A DNA stretch of 64,000 bases from Devosia sediminis (GCF_016411825.1 NZ_JAEKMH010000002.1:372001-436000), one strand, 5' to 3'. Counted from the first letter of the stretch, positions 54,287-64,000 are shown. Numbers and translations: made by a program. Notes: generated by a model from the sequence alone, not told the origin.

Positions 54287-55210
54287 ATGACCGACCGCCC
54301 CGCGCACATGGACCCCAAGAATTCCTTCCAGGGTCTGATCCTGACGCTCCAGCAGTTCTGGGCCGAGCAGGGTTGCGTGGTTCTGCAGCCCTATGACATG
54401 CAGATGGGTGCCGGCACTTTCCACACCGCGACGACCTTGCGCGCGCTGGGCCCGAAACCCTGGAAGGCCGCCTATGTGCAGCCCTCGCGCCGGCCCAAGG
54501 ACGGGCGCTATGGCGAGAACCCCAACCGGCTCCAGCACTATTACCAGTTCCAGGTGATCCTGAAGCCGTCGCCGGACAATATCCAGCAGCTCTATCTCGA
54601 CTCGCTGGCCGCGATCGGCCTCGACCAGTCGGTGCACGACATCCGTTTCGTCGAGGACGATTGGGAAAGCCCGACCCTAGGCGCCTGGGGCCTTGGCTGG
54701 GAATGCTGGTGCGATGGCATGGAAGTCAGCCAGTTCACCTATTTCCAGCAGGTCGCGGGTTTTGAGTGCTCCCCCGTGCCGGGCGAAATCACCTACGGTC
54801 TCGAGCGCCTCGCCATGTATGTGCAGGGCGTGGAGAACGTCTACGACCTCAATTTCAACGGCCGCGAAGGCGCCGAAAAGGTGACCTATGGCGACGTCTT
54901 CCTGCAGAACGAGCAGGAATCCTCGAAGTACAATTTCGAAGCTGCCGATACCGACATGCTGTTCCGCCACTTCGAGGACGCGGAAAAGGAATGCCGCGCC
55001 ATCCTCGCCAAGGGCGCCGAAGCCAATCGCCAGACCATGGCCATCCCGGCCTATGAGCAGGTCGTGAAAGCCTCGCACAATTTCAACATGCTCGACGCGC
55101 GCGGTGTGATCTCGGTCACCGAGCGGCAGAGTTATATCCTGCGTATCCGCGAACTGGCCAAGGCCTGCGGCGAGGCGTGGCTGCAGACGGCGGGCGGCGG
55201 CGCGGAGTAA
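54287..55210 (+). CDS. glyQ: Glycine--tRNA ligase alpha subunit
   Basis: The 307-aa catalytic alpha subunit of the bacterial (alpha2-beta2) glycyl-tRNA synthetase. The opening [20 protein letters not shown] and the block [28 protein letters not shown] segment (around residues 57-80) are diagnostic, followed by [15 protein letters not shown]. It is separated from glyS by rnk, lemA and a DUF2207 gene; in most genomes glyQ and glyS are adjacent. Confidence 0.97.
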   Translation: MTDRPAHMDPKNSFQGLILTLQQFWAEQGCVVLQPYDMQMGAGTFHTATTLRALGPKPWKAAYVQPSRRPKDGRYGENPNRLQHYYQFQVILKPSPDNIQQLYLDSLAAIGLDQSVHDIRFVEDDWESPTLGAWGLGWECWCDGMEVSQFTYFQQVAGFECSPVPGEITYGLERLAMYVQGVENVYDLNFNGREGAEKVTYGDVFLQNEQESSKYNFEAADTDMLFRHFEDAEKECRAILAKGAEANRQTMAIPAYEQVVKASHNFNMLDARGVISVTERQSYILRIRELAKACGEAWLQTAGGGAE

Positions 55211-55248
55211 CGCGATTATCTGCCGCGGACGCCGCACCCCCACCGAGT

Positions 55249-55299
55249 CGCCCTCAGGCTTGACCCGAGAGCCGCCATTGACGTTCAAGCCCGAGGGCG
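55249..55299. repeat. Inverted repeat downstream of glyQ
   Basis: CGCCCTCAGGCTTGA (55249-55263) pairs with TCAAGCCCGAGGGCG (55285-55299) with one mismatch and a 21-base loop. It lies between convergent glyQ and rnk and could act as a transcript end, although no T-run follows. Confidence 0.6.
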
Positions 55300-55350
55300 G
55301 CGTAGTGGTTTTGACACGATCACAGATGGTACCGCCATCATCCTCAAGCG

Positions 55351-55758
55351 TTACGCCAGAACCGGCGCCTCGACGCTGAGAATAGTCAGCTTGTGCCGCT
55401 TGTCGGCCCGGTCGCGCCAGGTGATCGACTGGCCGGCCTTGAGGCCGACCAGCGCCACGCCGATGGGTGTCATCACAGAGATCCGGCCCTGCTCGATATC
55501 GGCGTCGACCGGATAGACCAGCGTCACCGTCTGTTCAGTGCCGGAATTGGTTTGATATGCGACGCGCGAGCCCATGCGGACGACGCCCTCGGGGAGCTTG
55601 TCGTCGGCGACCACCTTGGCGCGGTCGAGCTCGGTAAGCAGGGTTTCCGCCAGGTCAGGAGTACGGTCGAGGCCGGCTTCGCCCAGCGCGTAAAGCTTGG
55701 CATGGTCCGACTTGCCCAGGGTGAGGGCAGGGGTGAGGTCGCGCCTGATTTCAGTCAT
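55351..55758 (-). CDS. Rnk-like nucleoside diphosphate kinase regulator
   Basis: A 135-aa protein of the Rnk/GreA-C family. The C-terminal FKBP-like domain has VRMGSRVAYQTNSGTEQTVT, LVYPVDADIEQGRISVMTPIG and LKAGQSITWRD, which match Rnk, and the N-terminal coiled coil is short. Rnk is an RNA polymerase-binding protein linked to nucleoside diphosphate kinase levels. It is antisense to, and placed between, glyQ and lemA. Confidence 0.85.
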   Translation of the reverse strand: MTEIRRDLTPALTLGKSDHAKLYALGEAGLDRTPDLAETLLTELDRAKVVADDKLPEGVVRMGSRVAYQTNSGTEQTVTLVYPVDADIEQGRISVMTPIGVALVGLKAGQSITWRDRADKRHKLTILSVEAPVLA

Positions 55759-56061
55759 TTCTTGTTGTCCTTGTAGATAAGCGCAGCGGCGCGACGGATC
55801 GCGCTCGCAGAAAAGAATTGTGGGAGTGAACTGCGCCGGAGATCGGGTTGCGACCTGCCTTGAGCCCTAAACAGGCTCCGGCGTGAGCGTGCCTAGGGCA
55901 TCTATCCTTCGAGGATGATGGTGCAGCGATGGGCAATGCGCGTGTTCATGCTGTAAAAGCTAGGCATTGGCGCCCTGAAGGTCAAGCCCGGCACGTCAGT
56001 GCCGTTGCAAAGCCCCGGCCAAACTGCCAGTGTCCGGCCACATTGCTTGACGGAGCGCACA
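55759..56061. other. Divergent gap between rnk and lemA
   Basis: This 303-base non-coding stretch holds the promoters of two divergent genes. I see no sure promoter box or operator, only scattered short palindromes such as CCGGAG/CTCCGG around 55840-55880. No gene is supported here. Confidence 0.4.
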
Positions 56062-56619
56062 ATGTTCGGATGGGTCATTCTTGCCCTGGTCGTCGGCGTC
56101 GTCGGCTATGCCATCGTCATCTATAACGGCCTTGTTTCCAACCGGCAGATGGTGCGCGAAGGCTGGTCAGGCATCGACGTGCAATTGAAGCGCCGCACCG
56201 ACCTCATCCCCAACCTGATGGAAACGGTAAAGGGCTACATGGCCCATGAGCGCGAGACGCTCGACGCCGTAGTCAATGCCCGCGCCAAGGCCACCAGCGC
56301 GGCCGCATCAGGCCCGGCCGCTCGCGCCCAGGCCGAAGGGGAACTCTCAGCCGCCCTCGGCCGGCTGATTGCGGTGGCCGAGGCCTATCCGGACCTCAAG
56401 GCCAACACCACATTCCTCGAATTCCAGACCGCCCTGCAGGGCGTGGAAGACGAAATCCAGATGGCCCGCCGCTACTACAACGGCGCCGTGCGCAACCTCA
56501 ACATCCAGGTGGAAAGCTTCCCCTCGAACCTCGTCGCCAATGCTTTCAAGTTCGAGCAGGCCGAGTATTTCGAGCTCGAGAACGAGGCCGAACGCGCCGT
56601 GCCCCAGGTGAAGTTCTAG
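56062..56619 (+). CDS. lemA: LemA family protein
   Basis: A 185-aa membrane protein: one N-terminal transmembrane helix (WVILALVVGVVGYAIVIYNG), then a helical bundle with the family sequence LKRRTDLIPNLMETVKGYMAHE and the ending FELENEAERAVPQVKF. The role is unclear; LemA proteins often sit beside a DUF2207 or TPM-domain gene, as here. GGAG (56052-56055) gives the ATG at 56062. It is followed by REP-like copy 4 and the DUF2207 gene on the same strand. Confidence 0.92.
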   Translation: MFGWVILALVVGVVGYAIVIYNGLVSNRQMVREGWSGIDVQLKRRTDLIPNLMETVKGYMAHERETLDAVVNARAKATSAAASGPAARAQAEGELSAALGRLIAVAEAYPDLKANTTFLEFQTALQGVEDEIQMARRYYNGAVRNLNIQVESFPSNLVANAFKFEQAEYFELENEAERAVPQVKF

Positions 56620-56639
56620 GCCTGCTCCCCACACTCGGG

Positions 56640-56714
56640 GTCATTCCCGCGAAAGCGGGAACCCCTGTTCGCGGTGTTGCAAAGAAACGGAGGTTCCCGC
56701 TTTCGCGGGAATGA
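56640..56714. repeat. REP-like two-hairpin element, copy 4
   Basis: GTCATTCCCGCGAAAGCGGG begins the left arm; GGTTCCCGCTTTCGCGGGAA followed by TGAC ends the right arm. The full 75-base element is inverted end to end as well as having a hairpin in each half. Its end reaches the first in-frame ATG (56711) of the DUF2207 gene, and it separates lemA from its partner. Confidence 0.8.
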
Positions 56715-56719
56715 CGCGG

Positions 56720-58636
56720 ATGAAGGTGCTCGTATCCGTCCTTGCTCGGATTGGGGTGATGTTGATCACTCTTGCCACCCTCGCCGTGCCCACCGTGGCG
56801 CGCGAGCAAATCCGGGCATTCGGCAGCGACGTTCAACTGCGCACCGACGGCTCGGTGGATGTGGTCGAAACCGTCGACATCAATGCCGAAGGCGTGGAGA
56901 TCCGCCGCGGCATCTATCGCGATATCCCGGTGACCATGCTGGGCGCGAGCGGCAACAAGATCCGCATCGATCTCGATGTCACCGCCGTGACCCGCAAGGG
57001 CAAGCCGGAAATGTTCCGGGTCGAGCGCATGGGCGATTTCCAGCGCATCTGGATCGGCGATCCCGATGTCATGCTGCCCTATGGCGAGCACCGCTATACC
57101 ATCTCCTACACGATGGAGCGCATGGTCCGCCCCACCGCCGACAACGCGGGCGACGAGCTCTACTGGAATGCCACGGGCAATTACTGGGCCTTCCCAATCC
57201 TTTCCGCCGTGGCGCGGGTGCGGCTGCCCGATGGCGCCGTGATCGAAGACCTCGCTGGCTATACCGGCCGCGCCGGATCCACCGAACAGGCTGTCACCAT
57301 CACGCGCGAAAGCGATACTAGTGCCATTTTCCGCAGTCAGCGCCCCCTGGGCGCGGGCGAAGGCATGACGGTTGCCGTGTCGTTCCAGAAGGGGATCGTC
57401 GCCTATCCCGAAGGCGCCGATGCGTTGCTGCAGAGCATCTCGGACCTGCGCGACGTGTGGCTGCCGATCTTGGCGGTCATCCTGCTGCTGGTCTACTATC
57501 TCACCACCTGGTCGCGGGTCGGTCGCGATCCGCCCAAGGGCACGATCATCCCGCTGTTTCACCCGCCCAAGGGCTTCTCCCCGGCGCTGACGCATTTCGT
57601 GCACAAATGGGGTTTTGCCAATTCCGGCTGGACGGCGATGACGGCGGCGATCTTCGATCTCGGGGTCAAGGGTCTCATTACCATCAAGAACCCGACCCAG
57701 ACGCTGACGGTGGAGGTAACCGGCAAGCAGCCGGAAACGAAACTGCCTGTGGGCGAGCAGGTGCTGTTCTCCTATTTCGAGGGTCACCGCTCCGTGACCT
57801 TCAACAAGGCCAACGGCAAGGACCTCGGTACCAAGCGCGGCGAATTCACCGCTGCCATCGAAAGCGAGAATCGCAAGCGCTGGTTCAACAACAACTGGGG
57901 CTATGCCATAGGCGGCTTCGTCATCGCCGCGGTGATGATCGGGCTGATGGCTGTGTTCGGTGTTATCGACCCGGTCTGGCTGGTGGTTGCGGTCTTCGGT
58001 GGCATCATCCTCGGCATTCTCGGTGGTGCCGCCTATTCGATGCTGAGTTCTGGAGGCTGGTTGCAGAAGGCGTTCCTGGCGCTGTGGGCCGGCATATTCG
58101 TCTTCAATTTCGGCGGCGGCCTGCTGGATACCTTTACCGGCTTTTCGATCAACACCGCGGTCATCGCCGCCGGCTCGATGGTGATGATCTGCGTGATCTT
58201 CACTGTGCTGATGCGCGCGCCGACCATCCAGGGCCGCAAGGTCATGGACGAGATCGAGGGCTTCAAGCTCTATCTCGAAACCGCCGAGCGCAACCGGCTC
58301 AATATCGTCAACGAACCGCCGATGACTGTGGAGCGCTTCGAACGCATCCTGCCCTATGCCATCGCCCTCGAGGTGGAAAAGCCCTGGTCCGAGCACTTCG
58401 AGGCCGAGCTGGCGCGCAATGCCGTGTCCGACGGCCGCGATCGCTATTCACCCGCCTGGTATTCGGGCAGCCGGAATTTCGACTCCGGCAACCTGTCGCG
58501 CGCCATCAGCACTGCCTCGGCCGGGATGGCGGCCGCCATGGTCGCGGCCCAGCCGGTGCAGGCCAGCTCGTCCGGATCGGGCGGCGGCGGCTTTTCGGGC
58601 GGTGGTGGCGGCGGTGGCGGCGGCGGCGGGTGGTAA
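56720..58636 (+). CDS. DUF2207 membrane protein with glycine-rich C-terminus
   Basis: A 638-aa DUF2207 protein. A signal-anchor helix (1-28) is followed by a large extracytoplasmic domain with [20 protein letters not shown] and GIYRDIPV, a helix near residue 250, more hydrophobic helices at about 395-500, and a C-terminus of almost pure glycine after [12 protein letters not shown]. The Gly-rich tail is common in this family, whose function is unknown. I choose the ATG at 56720; ATG 56711 lies inside the repeat. It pairs with lemA and precedes glyS by 88 bases. Confidence 0.88.
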   Translation: MKVLVSVLARIGVMLITLATLAVPTVAREQIRAFGSDVQLRTDGSVDVVETVDINAEGVEIRRGIYRDIPVTMLGASGNKIRIDLDVTAVTRKGKPEMFRVERMGDFQRIWIGDPDVMLPYGEHRYTISYTMERMVRPTADNAGDELYWNATGNYWAFPILSAVARVRLPDGAVIEDLAGYTGRAGSTEQAVTITRESDTSAIFRSQRPLGAGEGMTVAVSFQKGIVAYPEGADALLQSISDLRDVWLPILAVILLLVYYLTTWSRVGRDPPKGTIIPLFHPPKGFSPALTHFVHKWGFANSGWTAMTAAIFDLGVKGLITIKNPTQTLTVEVTGKQPETKLPVGEQVLFSYFEGHRSVTFNKANGKDLGTKRGEFTAAIESENRKRWFNNNWGYAIGGFVIAAVMIGLMAVFGVIDPVWLVVAVFGGIILGILGGAAYSMLSSGGWLQKAFLALWAGIFVFNFGGGLLDTFTGFSINTAVIAAGSMVMICVIFTVLMRAPTIQGRKVMDEIEGFKLYLETAERNRLNIVNEPPMTVERFERILPYAIALEVEKPWSEHFEAELARNAVSDGRDRYSPAWYSGSRNFDSGNLSRAISTASAGMAAAMVAAQPVQASSSGSGGGGFSGGGGGGGGGGGW

Positions 58637-58724
58637 CCAGCCGGTCGAATGGGCGATAGCCCATCGACAACCCTGGCCCCCCGCGCTAATCACGCACACG
58701 CCTGAAAAGAACCGGTTATCCGCC

Positions 58725-60749
58725 ATGCCCGAACTCCTGCTCGAACTCTTCTCTGAGGAAATTCCCGCCCGCTTCCAGCGCCGCGCGGCCGAGGATCTCA
58801 AGAAAGCCGTCACCAATGCATTGGTGGATGCGGGCCTGGTCTATGAAGGCGCCAAGGCCTTCGTGACGCCGCGCCGCCTGGCGCTGTCGGTCTCTGGCCT
58901 GCCGGCTCGCTCGCCCGATACTCGCGAGGAAAAGAAGGGCCCCAAGGTCGGGGCGCCGCAGCCGGCCATCGACGGCTTCCTGCGTTCGGCGGGGCTCAAT
59001 TCTCTCGACCAAGCCAAGGTCGAAAGCGACCCCAAGAAGGGCGATTTCTACGTGGCGCTGATCGAAAAGCCGGGCGCCGACGCCGTCCATCTGCTGTCGA
59101 CAATCCTCCCCAGGGTAATGACCGATTTCGGTTGGGCCAAGTCCATGCGCTGGGGCTCGGGCAGCTTCAACTGGGTGCGCCCGCTGCGTGCCATCACCGC
59201 GACCTTCGGCACCGAAAACGACGAGCCCGTGGTCGTGCCCTTCGCCGCCGCGGGCCTCAGCTCCGGCCAGACCACGTTCGGGCACCGGTTCCTGTCGCCG
59301 GACGCCATCCGCGTCAAGCGCTTCGAGGATTACCAGGCGGCGCTTGAACGCGCCAAGGTCGTGCTCGACATCGACCGTCGCAAGGACATCATCCGCACCG
59401 ACGCCGATAATCTCGCTTTCGCGCAAGGCCTCTCCGTCATCCATGATGAAGGCCTCCTTGAGGAAGTCGCCGGCCTCGTCGAATGGCCCAATGTGATGAT
59501 GGGATCGTTCGATGCCGAATTCCTCAAGCTCCCCGAGGAAGTCATCATCGCCACCATCCGCGCCAACCAGAAATGCTTCTGCCTGCGCGACGCTCAGGGC
59601 AAGCTCGCGCCCAATTTCATCATCACCGCCAATACCATTCCGGCCGATGGCGGCGCGGTGGTTATTGCCGGCAATGAGCGCGTCATCCGCGCCCGTCTCT
59701 CGGATGCGGCCTTCTTCTACCAGGGCGACCTGGCCATTCCGCTCGAGCATGGACTGCCCAAGCTCGAGGACATGGTGTTCCACGCCAAGCTGGGCTCGCA
59801 ATTCGCCATGGTCGAGCGCCTCGTTCACCTCGCAGCTGAGATCGCCCCCAAGGTCGGCGCCGATGTCGAGCAGACCAAGCGCGCCGCCATGCTCGCCAAG
59901 GCCGATCTCGTCACCGGCATGGTTGGCGAATTCCCCGAACTGCAGGGCCTGATGGGCCGCTATTACGCGACCGCCCAGAATGAGCCGGCCGCCATCGCGA
60001 CCGCTCTCGAAATGCACTACAAGCCGCTCGGCCCCTCCGACCGCGTGCCGACCGAGCCGATCTCCATCGCCGTGGCCCTGGCCGACAAGCTCAACGTGCT
60101 CTCCGGCTTCTGGTCGATCGACGAGAAGCCGACCGGCTCGCGCGACCCCTTCGCGCTGCGCCGCGCCGCCCTAGGCGTCATCCGCATCGTCACCGAGAAC
60201 AACCTGAAATTCCCGCTCGATGTGGAGCCGGATCTCCTGGCCTTCTTCCACGATCGCCTGAAAGTCACGCTGCGCGATGCCGGTGCTCGTCACGACCTCG
60301 TGGACGCGGTCATTGCCGCCGACAGCAACGATATCCTCCAGATCACCCAGCGCGCTGAGGCCCTTTCCTCGCTGCTCTCGACCGACGATGGCGCCAACCT
60401 CCTCGCCGGCTACAAGCGCGCCGCCAATATCCTCGCCGCCGAGGAAAAGAAGGACGGCAAGTCCTATGCCGGCACGGTCGACCAGGCGGCGCTGAAGCTG
60501 CCTGAGGAGGAAGCGCTGGCCTTCGCGGTCGACGGCGTCCATGCCGCCGTGTCCGACCATGTGGCCCGGGACGACTACAAGGGCGCCATGACCGAACTCG
60601 CGACGCTGCGTGCGCCAGTCGACGCCTTCTTCACCGCCGTGCTGGTCAACGATGCCGATCCGGCCGTCCGCGCCAATCGTCTGAACCTCCTGGCGCGCCT
60701 CCGCGACACCATGCATCTGGTGGCCGATTTCGGGAAAGTCGCTGGATAA
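58725..60749 (+). CDS. glyS: Glycine--tRNA ligase beta subunit
   Basis: The 674-aa beta subunit, which binds tRNA(Gly) for the GlyQ catalytic subunit. The start [21 protein letters not shown] and later [20 protein letters not shown] and [15 protein letters not shown] are family landmarks. The ATG at 58725 gives normal length; a longer frame upstream is a shadow over the DUF2207 gene. A hairpin (60755-60780) follows the stop. Confidence 0.97.
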   Translation: MPELLLELFSEEIPARFQRRAAEDLKKAVTNALVDAGLVYEGAKAFVTPRRLALSVSGLPARSPDTREEKKGPKVGAPQPAIDGFLRSAGLNSLDQAKVESDPKKGDFYVALIEKPGADAVHLLSTILPRVMTDFGWAKSMRWGSGSFNWVRPLRAITATFGTENDEPVVVPFAAAGLSSGQTTFGHRFLSPDAIRVKRFEDYQAALERAKVVLDIDRRKDIIRTDADNLAFAQGLSVIHDEGLLEEVAGLVEWPNVMMGSFDAEFLKLPEEVIIATIRANQKCFCLRDAQGKLAPNFIITANTIPADGGAVVIAGNERVIRARLSDAAFFYQGDLAIPLEHGLPKLEDMVFHAKLGSQFAMVERLVHLAAEIAPKVGADVEQTKRAAMLAKADLVTGMVGEFPELQGLMGRYYATAQNEPAAIATALEMHYKPLGPSDRVPTEPISIAVALADKLNVLSGFWSIDEKPTGSRDPFALRRAALGVIRIVTENNLKFPLDVEPDLLAFFHDRLKVTLRDAGARHDLVDAVIAADSNDILQITQRAEALSSLLSTDDGANLLAGYKRAANILAAEEKKDGKSYAGTVDQAALKLPEEEALAFAVDGVHAAVSDHVARDDYKGAMTELATLRAPVDAFFTAVLVNDADPAVRANRLNLLARLRDTMHLVADFGKVAG

Positions 60750-60754
60750 ACAGG

Positions 60755-60780
60755 GAACCGCGCAGCCCCTGCGCGGTTTC
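60755..60780 (+). terminator. Weak terminator hairpin after glyS
   Basis: GAACCGCGCAG (60755-60765), loop CCC, CTGCGCGGTTTC (60769-60780). Only a short T stretch follows, so it may attenuate rather than fully stop transcription into the DUF808 gene 27 bases downstream. Confidence 0.55.
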
Positions 60781-60806
60781 CGATTGCACCACTCCCGGAG
60801 CTTGCC

Positions 60807-61787
60807 ATGTCTGTCGGTCTGATCGCGCTGCTCGATGACGTGGTGAGCCTCGCCAAGGTGGCGGCGGCCTCGCTGGACGACGTTGCTGGGCAGGCCGCCA
60901 AAGCCAGCGTCAAGGCGGCGGGCGCCGTCATCGACGATGCGGCGGTGACCCCAAGCTACGTGTCTGGCTTCGATGCCAATCGCGAATTGCCCATCATCGG
61001 GCGCATCGCCTGGGGTTCGGTCAAGAACAAGATCCTCTTCCTCTTGCCGGCGGCGCTGATCCTGTCGCTATTCGCGCCCTGGCTGATCACCCCGCTCTTG
61101 ATGATCGGCGGCGCCTATCTCTGCTACGAGGGCGCCGAAAAGGTTTTCCACCTTTTTGCCCCGCATCAAGCCGAGCACCATGAGGCAGCGATCGAGCACA
61201 CGGCGGTCGATCCCGTTTCGCTGGAGGAGCAGAAAGTCGCGGGCGCCATCAAGACCGATTTCATTCTCTCCGCCGAGATCATGACGATCATCCTCGCGGC
61301 CATCGATGTCGATGATTTCTGGACCCGCGCCGCCATCCTGGCGCTGGCCGGCATCGGCATCACGGCCGCAGTCTACGGCGCCGTGGCTGTCATCGTGAAG
61401 GCGGACGATATCGGCCTGTGGTTCGCCAAGACCGGCCGCACCGGCGCCGGTCGCGCCTTCGGCCGCGGCGTCGTGCGCTTCATGCCCTGGTTCATGCAGG
61501 GGTTGAGCCTCGTCGGCACCGCTGCCATGACCTGGGTGGGCGGCAGCATCATCGCGCACGGCCTCTACGAATTCGGCTTCACCGGCCCTGAACACGTCAT
61601 CGAAGCCGCTGCCCATTGGGCCGAGCACACCTTCCCCGCCATTGCTGGTGTCGCCGGCTGGATCGCCACGGCGCTGGTGGATTTCGTCATAGGCCTCGTG
61701 CTCGGCGCGCTGCTGATCCCCGTGGCAAGCCACGTCATCAGCCCGGCCTGGGCGGCGATCAAGGGAATGTTGCCGAGGCGGGCTTAG
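60807..61787 (+). CDS. DUF808 (YedI-like) membrane protein
   Basis: A 326-aa inner-membrane protein of the DUF808/YedI family. The N-terminus MSVGLIALLDDVVSLAKVAAASLDD and the central KTDFILSAEIMTIIL segment are characteristic, and six to eight hydrophobic helices are predicted. No function is known. GGAG (60797-60800) precedes the ATG. It lies downstream of glyS and convergent with rnhA, with a short palindromic element at 61798-61823 in the gap. Confidence 0.9.
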   Translation: MSVGLIALLDDVVSLAKVAAASLDDVAGQAAKASVKAAGAVIDDAAVTPSYVSGFDANRELPIIGRIAWGSVKNKILFLLPAALILSLFAPWLITPLLMIGGAYLCYEGAEKVFHLFAPHQAEHHEAAIEHTAVDPVSLEEQKVAGAIKTDFILSAEIMTIILAAIDVDDFWTRAAILALAGIGITAAVYGAVAVIVKADDIGLWFAKTGRTGAGRAFGRGVVRFMPWFMQGLSLVGTAAMTWVGGSIIAHGLYEFGFTGPEHVIEAAAHWAEHTFPAIAGVAGWIATALVDFVIGLVLGALLIPVASHVISPAWAAIKGMLPRRA

Positions 61788-61797
61788 GGCCTTCTAC

Positions 61798-61823
61798 ACC
61801 TCTCCCTCTGGGGGAGAGGTAAA
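61798..61823. repeat. Short palindrome between DUF808 and rnhA
   Basis: CACCTCTCCCTCTGGGGGAG and following bases form a hairpin (CCTCTCCC/GGGAGAGG with a 3- to 4-base loop). It is reminiscent of the elements at 31203 and 31299, without a T-run on either side. Confidence 0.5.
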
Positions 61824-61825
61824 GA

Positions 61826-62296
61826 TCAAACCGGCGGCGTCAGCGCCGCGGCGCGCTTGGGCTTATATGGCGCCATGCCTTCGCGGGCGAGTTCGTCGGC
61901 GCGTTCGTTGAGTTCGTCCCCGGCGTGACCCTTGACCCAGTGCCACTTGATCTCGTGGCGCTTGGTGGCTTCGTCTAGCGCCTGCCAGAGTTCGACATTC
62001 TTGACCGGCTTCTTGTCCGCGGTGCGCCAGCCATTGCGCTTCCAGCCGTGGATCCAGCTCTGCACGCCATTCTTCACATATTGGCTGTCAGTGTGGAGGT
62101 CGACGGTGCAGGAGCGGGTGAGGGCATTCAGCGCCTCGATGGCCGCCGTAAGCTCCATCTTGTTATTGGTGGTCAGCGCTTCGCCGCCCTTCAATTCCTT
62201 GCGGTGCGGCCCGAATTGCAGGATTGCCCCCCAGCCGCCCGGGCCGGGATTGCCCGAACAAGCGCCGTCGGTGTGGATGATGACGCTGTCAGCCAC
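61826..62296 (-). CDS. rnhA: Ribonuclease HI
   Basis: A 156-aa type 1 RNase H that degrades RNA in RNA-DNA hybrids. I start it at the GTG at 62296, which gives D10, E48, D70 and D134, the same positions as in the E. coli enzyme. D10 is in [17 protein letters not shown]48 in [14 protein letters not shown]70 in [12 protein letters not shown]. The start overlaps the ispH stop by 8 bases, so the two are coupled. rnhB is also in the window, 25 kb away. Confidence 0.95.
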   Translation of the reverse strand: MADSVIIHTDGACSGNPGPGGWGAILQFGPHRKELKGGEALTTNNKMELTAAIEALNALTRSCTVDLHTDSQYVKNGVQSWIHGWKRNGWRTADKKPVKNVELWQALDEATKRHEIKWHWVKGHAGDELNERADELAREGMAPYKPKRAAALTPPV

Positions 62297-63263
62297 GCCC
62301 GCCTGCCACTTCCAGGTTGCGCAGCACGCGCGGGATATTGAAGGCGATATTCTCTTCGGCGGTGGTCTTGGTCTCGACCTTGACGTCATAGCGCGCCGCA
62401 AAGGCGTCGATCACCTCTTCGACGAGGCTCTCCGGCGCCGAAGCACCAGCGCTGACGCCGAGTGAAGTGAGATCGCCATAGAGCGACCAGTCGATCTCGC
62501 TGGCGCGGTCGACCAGCGTCGCGATCTTGCAGCCCGAGCGCAGGGCGACTTCGACGAGCCGCTGCGAATTGGACGAATGGGGCGAGCCCACCACGATCAT
62601 GGCATCGACCAGCGGCGCCACGGCCTTGATCGATTCCTGCCGGTTGGTCGTGGCGTAGCAGATATCTTCCTTGTGCGGCCCGTTGATCGCCGGGAAGCGC
62701 GCCTTGAGCGCGGCCACGATCTCGCGCGTGTCGTCGACGCTGAGCGTAGTCTGCGTCACGAAGGCAAGCGTCTCGGGGTTCTTCGGCGTGAAGGCATTGG
62801 CATCAGCGACGGTCTCGATGAGCGTCACGGCGCCATCGGGAAGCTGGCCCATGGTGCCGATCACTTCGGGGTGACCGGCATGGCCGATCAGCACGATTTC
62901 GTGCCCTTCCTCGAAATGCCGCGAGGCTTCCACATGCACCTTGCTCACCAGCGGGCAGGTCGCATCGAGAAAGAACATGTTGCGGCTCTTGGCATCCGCC
63001 GGCACGCTCTTGGGCACGCCATGGGCCGAAAACACCACGGGGGCCTCGGTCTCGGGGATTTCGTCGAGCTCCTCGACAAACACGGCACCCTTGGCCTTGA
63101 GGCCTTCCACCACATATTTGTTATGCACGATGGCATGCCGCACATAGACCGGCGCACCGTATTTCTGGAGCGCCAGCTCCACGATCTGGATCGCGCGGTC
63201 CACGCCGGCGCAGAATCCGCGCGGGGCGCAGAGCAGAATATCGAGATGCGGCCTTTTTTCCAT
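62289..63263 (-). CDS. ispH: 4-hydroxy-3-methylbut-2-enyl diphosphate reductase
   Basis: Last enzyme of the MEP isoprenoid pathway, an iron-sulfur protein of 324 aa. Its three cluster cysteines are C12 ([11 protein letters not shown]), C103 ([12 protein letters not shown]) and C202 ([10 protein letters not shown]). The [17 protein letters not shown] block is also typical. It lies upstream of rnhA on the minus strand, sharing 8 bases. It is divergent from the partial gene at 63367. ispE of the same pathway is 11 kb away. Confidence 0.97.
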   Translation of the reverse strand: MEKRPHLDILLCAPRGFCAGVDRAIQIVELALQKYGAPVYVRHAIVHNKYVVEGLKAKGAVFVEELDEIPETEAPVVFSAHGVPKSVPADAKSRNMFFLDATCPLVSKVHVEASRHFEEGHEIVLIGHAGHPEVIGTMGQLPDGAVTLIETVADANAFTPKNPETLAFVTQTTLSVDDTREIVAALKARFPAINGPHKEDICYATTNRQESIKAVAPLVDAMIVVGSPHSSNSQRLVEVALRSGCKIATLVDRASEIDWSLYGDLTSLGVSAGASAPESLVEEVIDAFAARYDVKVETKTTAEENIAFNIPRVLRNLEVAGGRG

Positions 63264-63366
63264 GCCAGATCAGATGCTTTCAGTGCCTTCGCAAGTCAAG
63301 TGCTGTTGCAGCCGGGGCGGGGCATGGGCAATATGCAACTGGTAGTATGACCCAAGGCGGTTTCAG

Positions 63367-64000
63367 GTGAGTTTGGCGCAGGAAATGTTTGCGATTGCCC
63401 CGGCAACGGGGAAGGCGAACCTGAGCGCTGGCCAGTTGAAGCTCCTTTCGGGCAAGGCGCGCTGGATTTTCCGCGTCGGTGAAGCCGGCTTTCCCACCGT
63501 CCCCACCATCGCCATCACCCGCGCCGCCTGGGAAGAACTGCAGGCCGAGCGGGGTCGGCGCGACACGCGCCTGCGCACGCACTGGGTGGCATGTCTCTTC
63601 AAGCTGGTGTCGAAGGACGGCACGCCGCCGCTCCTCGTGGTGCGCACGTCTGCGGCCACACACAATAGCGGCCTTGCGCCGGCCAAGCTCGGCATCGCCG
63701 CGCCCGCGGCCCCTGAGGACGCAGTCGATCCCGCCCGGCCACTGGCCAAAGCCATCAAGCAGGCCTTTGAGAGCTACGGATTTTTCGGTCGCGGCTGGAC
63801 AGGCTTGCGCCACGAAGACGATCGGGCCCGCCAGATCGTCCTGGTACAGGCGGTCGGCCACGGCTCCGTCGAGCAGTTCCTGACGCGCAATGCCATGACC
63901 GGCCAGTTGGGGCCCGCGCCGCTCGATGGCACGCCGCTGCCGCGCCTGCCGGCGGACGTTCACAAGCTGATCGACCTGCTCGACGCCAAGGCCGGGCGGC
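63367..64000 (+). CDS. PPDK/PEP-synthase N-terminal-like protein (partial)
   Basis: The frame from the GTG at 63367 stays open to the window edge (211 codons), so the gene is truncated. AAGGCGG lies 6 bases before the GTG; an ATG at 63385 is another start. The sequence resembles the N-terminal ATP-binding part of pyruvate phosphate dikinase: GKARWIFRVGEAGFPTVPTI, then TPPLLVVRTSAATHNSG, like 'PLLVSVRSGA', and AIKQAFESYGFFGRGWTGL. The match is loose, and the protein may be a specialised relative rather than a metabolic dikinase. Its C-terminus is needed to decide. Confidence 0.6.
   Translation, partial: MSLAQEMFAIAPATGKANLSAGQLKLLSGKARWIFRVGEAGFPTVPTIAITRAAWEELQAERGRRDTRLRTHWVACLFKLVSKDGTPPLLVVRTSAATHNSGLAPAKLGIAAPAAPEDAVDPARPLAKAIKQAFESYGFFGRGWTGLRHEDDRARQIVLVQAVGHGSVEQFLTRNAMTGQLGPAPLDGTPLPRLPADVHKLIDLLDAKAGR

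Overview
The window is a high-GC, densely coded stretch of chromosome from an alphaproteobacterium. Hyphomicrobiales, and probably a Devosia-like genus, is my inference. Supporting clues are the aa3 oxidase cluster coxB-coxA-ctaB-coxF-ctaG-coxC followed by surf1, thrC and an M16 peptidase; an ATP synthase F0 operon with paired b and b' subunits; a CcrM-type GANTC methyltransferase; a GTTC-N7-GTTC LexA box; and a LysR/DUF1127 pair typical of this order. No rRNA, tRNA, CRISPR array, prophage or insertion sequence was recognised.

Layout. 1-2.4 kb: a HigB toxin cut by the window edge, a LysR regulator divergent from a DUF1127 protein, a possible small RNA, PilZ and an IalB-like secreted protein. 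2.65-8.9 kb: the cytochrome c oxidase cluster, preceded by a candidate FNR/FixK box. 8.9-15.3 kb: threonine synthase, an M16 peptidase, a RimJ-like acetyltransferase and a membrane GGDEF/EAL protein whose GGDEF motif is degenerate. 15.4-19.1 kb: YqgE, a free-standing DsbD-N-like protein, peroxiredoxin, a lipoprotein and a frameshifted methyltransferase. 19.2-23.8 kb: the glycine cleavage operon gcvT-H-PA-PB on the minus strand behind a tandem glycine riboswitch. 24.2-27.1 kb: atpI-B-E-b'-b with a near-consensus sigma70 promoter.

27.7-34.8 kb: smc, a DsbA-like protein, a DUF721 (DciA-like) protein, an alpha/beta hydrolase and mutY. 35.3-37.7 kb: ccrM, rnhB and a DUF4180 gene, with CtrA-like TTAA boxes upstream of ccrM. 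37.7-42.1 kb: secreted proteins of unknown role, a frameshifted phosphotransferase, a HAD phosphatase and a radical SAM protein with a perfect LexA box. 42.4-46.7 kb: two MFS transporters, moaB and a uracil-DNA glycosylase. 46.8-53 kb: ETF-quinone oxidoreductase, a TPR protein, ispE, a polyprenyl diphosphate synthase and a TrmN6-like methyltransferase. 53.1-61.8 kb: an S49 peptidase, then glyQ and glyS separated by rnk, lemA and a DUF2207 gene, then DUF808. 61.8-64 kb: rnhA, ispH and a truncated gene resembling the N-terminus of pyruvate phosphate dikinase.

Most of this is core metabolism and housekeeping; I do not see an obvious new defence or mobile system. The best leads are regulatory: the LexA box on the radical SAM gene, the LysR/DUF1127/possible-sRNA locus, the CtrA-like boxes at ccrM and the FNR/FixK-like box at cox. 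Two further points are a dispersed family of two-hairpin repeats with GTCA/TGAC ends, and two genes each broken by a single-base shift.
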